Shown here one piece after another: positions 4,941-7,121 of a stretch of DNA of 7,121 nt. The stretch is from Solirubrobacterales bacterium (GTDB lineage Bacteria > Actinomycetota > Thermoleophilia > Solirubrobacterales > Solirubrobacteraceae): contig PMKB01000116.1 in the NCBI GenBank assembly GCA_003157595.1, positions 1-7,121 of the forward strand, given 5' to 3'. The position numbers and the translations under genes were made by a program. The notes below the pieces were generated by a model. The model searched no databases. It was not told the DNA's origin and was given only the letters and a program-made list of their open reading frames with translations. The number at the start of each line of letters is the position of its first letter. Within the stretch, counting starts at the first letter, position 1.

Positions 4941-6578
4941 ATGTCCACCGAGCCCACGCCCGCGCCCGACCAGAACGCCTACGCGTCCGCAGGCCCGCGC
5001 CAGGCCCGGCGGAACGGGGCCGCGATCGTCACGATGACCGCGCTGGCGCTCGGGATACTGCTCGCCCAGTCGCTCCTGCACGGCCACCTCAGCGGCCTGG
5101 ACGAGTACGACGACGGGGCGTACTTCGGAGCGACGCTGCAGCTGCTCCACGGGATCCTTCCCTACCACGAGAGCGCGTTCGTTCAGCCGCCGATGCTAAC
5201 GGTGTGGTTGCTGCCGGCCGCCGCGCTGTCGCTCCTCGACGGCACGGCGACCGCCTTCGAAGCGGCCCGGATCTTCGTGGACCTGGTGGCCGCGGCCAAT
5301 GTGGCGATGGTGGGGCTTTTGCTGCGGCGACGCCCGACGCTGCAGGTGGTGGTGTCAATGGGAGCCATGGCCGTCTTCCCGGGCGCGGTCCGATCGGCCC
5401 AGACCGTGCTGATCGAACCGCTTCTGGTCTTCCTCTGCCTCGCCGGGATGCTGTGCGTGCTGGAGGGAGGCCGGATCAGCGCGTCGCGCCGTCGGGTCAT
5501 GATCGGCGGCCTGCTCTTCGGCGCCGCCGGCGCCACCAAGGTCTGGGCGCTCTTTCCGTTCATCGCGCTACTGCTGGCGGCCTGGCGGCTGGGTCCCAGG
5601 GTGTGCCTGACGTGGGTTGCCGGCGGTGCGGCCGGGTTCGTGGCCTGTTCGCTGCCCTTCTTCGTCGGCGCGCCGAGCGCATTCATTCACGACGTCTTTG
5701 TGACCCAGGCGGTGCGCAGCGCGGGCAGCGGCTACACGGACTGGGAGCGTCTGGCCGACCTCACCGGCCTTCCCGGCCTCTACTCGGCTGTCCTGGGGTC
5801 CCCCACTTCCGGGGTCGTGTTGCTCGTCGCGGTGCTCGCGGCGTTCGTGGTGCTGTGCCTGCTCGCCTTCGCGATCCCCGCCCGGCAAAGGCTGGACGGG
5901 CTGGAGTGGTGCGCGCTGCTGGCCACCGTGCTGACCGGTGCCGGTCTGTTCGTGGCCCCCGACTACTACTACCACTACGGCGGGTTCGAGGCGCCCTTCA
6001 TCGCCTTGCTCTACGGGGCCGTGGTCGTCCGCCTGCGGGCGCGAGTCGCGGGCTTGGCGCCCGCCGGCGCTGCGACGGGGGCCAAAGGGGGCAGGAGCAT
6101 GGCGCGCCTGAGGCTCGCCGGGGTTGTCCTCGTCACAGCGATCCCGCTCGTGCTGTTGGGCGCGATGGTCAAGCTTCGCCTGGAAACGATCGCCTCCGCG
6201 CCTGCGGCCACGCAGGTCGTAGCCGTTGTTGGCGATCGCCTTCCCGCCAAGGGCTGCATTCTCTACACCGATCCTGCAGTCGGCATTCTCGCCGACCGCT
6301 TCACCGCCGACGTCCACGGATGTCCGACGGTCGTCGATTGGCTGGGGCAGGAGCGGGTGCTCGATCACGGGATCGACGAGAGCTCCTCGGACACCCACAG
6401 TGCCGCGTTGCAGGCCAGGTGGTTCGCCGCGGTCAAGCTTTCGGTCGCAATGGTCATCAACAAGAACACCGACTGGAACGCGACGCTCACGCATTACGCG
6501 CGCGAGCACTTCCACCTGGTGAAGCAACGCCACCACGGGTTCGCGGTCTACCTCCGCGACGGCGCTCCCCGCCCTTGA
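4941..6578 (+). CDS. GT-C fold polytopic membrane glycosyltransferase (PMT/ArnT-like, GT39/GT83-type)
   Basis: The 545-residue protein has about ten or eleven hydrophobic segments: about 27-47, several between 84 and 241, 290-312, 322-340, 349-366 and 391-411. A short basic amino terminus (RQARR) precedes helix 1, which puts that end in the cytoplasm. The first outer loop carries DEYDDGAYF (54-62), the acidic signature that acts as catalytic base and metal ligand in GT-C enzymes, and YHESAFVQPP (75-84), the conserved block near the second helix. Such enzymes take a sugar from polyprenyl phosphate and attach it to a protein, lipid or polysaccharide outside the membrane. DYYYHYGGF (341-349) is probably another outer-face loop. 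Residues about 412-545 form a soluble, probably external domain with two cysteines, C439 and C461. The neighbouring synthase and GtrA would supply the donor. The acceptor is unknown. No Shine-Dalgarno is seen; ATG 4941 is the first start of the frame. Confidence 0.88.
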   Translation: MSTEPTPAPDQNAYASAGPRQARRNGAAIVTMTALALGILLAQSLLHGHLSGLDEYDDGAYFGATLQLLHGILPYHESAFVQPPMLTVWLLPAAALSLLDGTATAFEAARIFVDLVAAANVAMVGLLLRRRPTLQVVVSMGAMAVFPGAVRSAQTVLIEPLLVFLCLAGMLCVLEGGRISASRRRVMIGGLLFGAAGATKVWALFPFIALLLAAWRLGPRVCLTWVAGGAAGFVACSLPFFVGAPSAFIHDVFVTQAVRSAGSGYTDWERLADLTGLPGLYSAVLGSPTSGVVLLVAVLAAFVVLCLLAFAIPARQRLDGLEWCALLATVLTGAGLFVAPDYYYHYGGFEAPFIALLYGAVVVRLRARVAGLAPAGAATGAKGGRSMARLRLAGVVLVTAIPLVLLGAMVKLRLETIASAPAATQVVAVVGDRLPAKGCILYTDPAVGILADRFTADVHGCPTVVDWLGQERVLDHGIDESSSDTHSAALQARWFAAVKLSVAMVINKNTDWNATLTHYAREHFHLVKQRHHGFAVYLRDGAPRP

Positions 6579-6706
6579 GCGGACATGCGGGTTGAGTGAG
6601 GCCCAACTGTGCGGCGCCGGACTCACCACTCGCTATCGCGCAAGCCGACGGCGGGTGCGTCCTGTGAGCGTGCTGCTCTTGGGGTACTCGTTAGGCTCAT
6701 CGCGTG
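6579..6706 (+). promoter_or_regulatory. Intergenic region with a possible promoter for the SDR gene
   Basis: No gene or strong terminator is seen after the GT-C stop. TAGGCT at 6692-6697 fits the TANNNT -10 pattern and lies nine bases before the ATG at 6707, so a transcript from it would be leaderless or nearly so. That agrees with the lack of a Shine-Dalgarno. No -35 box is clear. Confidence 0.3.
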
Positions 6707-7121
6707 ATGCGGCTGACCGGCACCCGCGTCGTCGTGACCGGGGCCACAAGCGGGCTCGGAAGCGCGATGGCTGAAGCGTTGGTCGAGGCTGGGGCCCGCG
6801 TGGCCGTTACGAGCCGCGAACGGTCTCGCGCCGAGGCGGCCGCGGTGGCACTGGGACCCGCGGCTGTGGGGATCGAGATGGATGTCCGCGACGAGGCATC
6901 GGTTCACGCGGGCGCGGACGAGATCTACGAGCGATTCGGTGGCGTCGACATGCTTGTCAATAACGCCGGGATCGGCATGCGTACGGTCAATCCGCGGTTC
7001 CTCACTGACCCACAACCGTTCTGGGCGGTTGCGCCAGAGGGCTTCTTCGATGTGCTCGCGACGAAGGTCGCCGGCTGCTTCCTGGTCGCGCGTGCCGTGG
7101 TTCCGCGCATGCTGGCTGCGG
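6707..7121 (+). CDS. Short-chain dehydrogenase/reductase (SDR), 3' end cut by the window
   Basis: The frame is open from ATG 6707 to the window end, giving 138 residues of a protein that is usually about 250-280 long. TGATSGLG (11-18) is the classical SDR dinucleotide-binding TGxxxGxG motif. D59 in EMDV contacts the adenine, and NNAG (85-88) is the structural motif after strand 4. SR at 36-37 after strand 2, with no acidic residue there, suggests NADP(H) preference. An insert (NPRFLTDPQPFW, 95-106) follows NNAG. In the helix that usually reads N-x-x-G, the sequence has TKVAGCF, so K120 stands where the catalytic-tetrad Asn is expected. The Ser-Tyr-Lys residues lie beyond the window. It should be a cytoplasmic oxidoreductase; the substrate cannot be told. 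GTG at 6704 is an adjacent alternative start. It lacks a Shine-Dalgarno and is 128 bp from the GT-C gene, so co-transcription is uncertain. Confidence 0.88.
   Translation, partial: MRLTGTRVVVTGATSGLGSAMAEALVEAGARVAVTSRERSRAEAAAVALGPAAVGIEMDVRDEASVHAGADEIYERFGGVDMLVNNAGIGMRTVNPRFLTDPQPFWAVAPEGFFDVLATKVAGCFLVARAVVPRMLAA

Noticed and set aside
5568..6629. Minus-strand frame of 353 codons opposite the GT-C gene
   Set aside because: It is Arg/Gly/Gln-rich with no motif, while the opposite strand shows a coherent membrane protein with the GT-C acidic signature.

Overview
The window is GC-rich, with coding frames strongly biased to G or C at third codon positions. Its first gene begins with an actinobacterial-type ClpC amino terminus. 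A high-GC actinobacterium is the best reading, possibly a deep lineage such as Thermoleophilia/Solirubrobacterales; that rank is a guess from the overall style. I see no mobile element, CRISPR array, rRNA or tRNA.

Layout: (1) <1-869 (+) is a ClpC-type double Clp_N domain joined to an unrecognised carboxy-terminal region, with no AAA+ ATPase. (2) 1048-1866 (-) is a class I SAM-dependent methyltransferase, convergent with gene 1; two hairpins lie between them. (3) 2026-2631 and about 2628-3371 (+) form a two-gene redox operon: a cytoplasmic molybdopterin oxidoreductase of the sulfite-oxidase fold and a ferredoxin-NADP-reductase-like flavoprotein. The second gene probably starts at a CTG overlapping the first gene's stop. 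(4) 3448-4185 (+) is a polyprenol-phosphate mannose synthase-like GT2, 4230-4745 (-) a GtrA-family membrane protein, and 4941-6578 (+) a GT-C polytopic glycosyltransferase. (5) 6707->7121 (+) is the first 138 codons of a short-chain dehydrogenase/reductase, cut by the window end.

Two functional units stand out. The Moco protein and flavoprotein look like an NAD(P)H-driven intracellular reductase pair. The GT2, GtrA and GT-C genes cover the three steps of lipid-linked sugar use: making polyprenyl-phosphate-sugar in the cytoplasm, moving it across the membrane, and transferring the sugar on the outer face. The methyltransferase and SDR have no visible link to either unit.

The least ordinary item is the first gene: a near-consensus ClpC substrate and adaptor docking domain detached from its unfoldase and attached to a tryptophan-rich region with a PEQP tail. 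I found no larger undescribed system.
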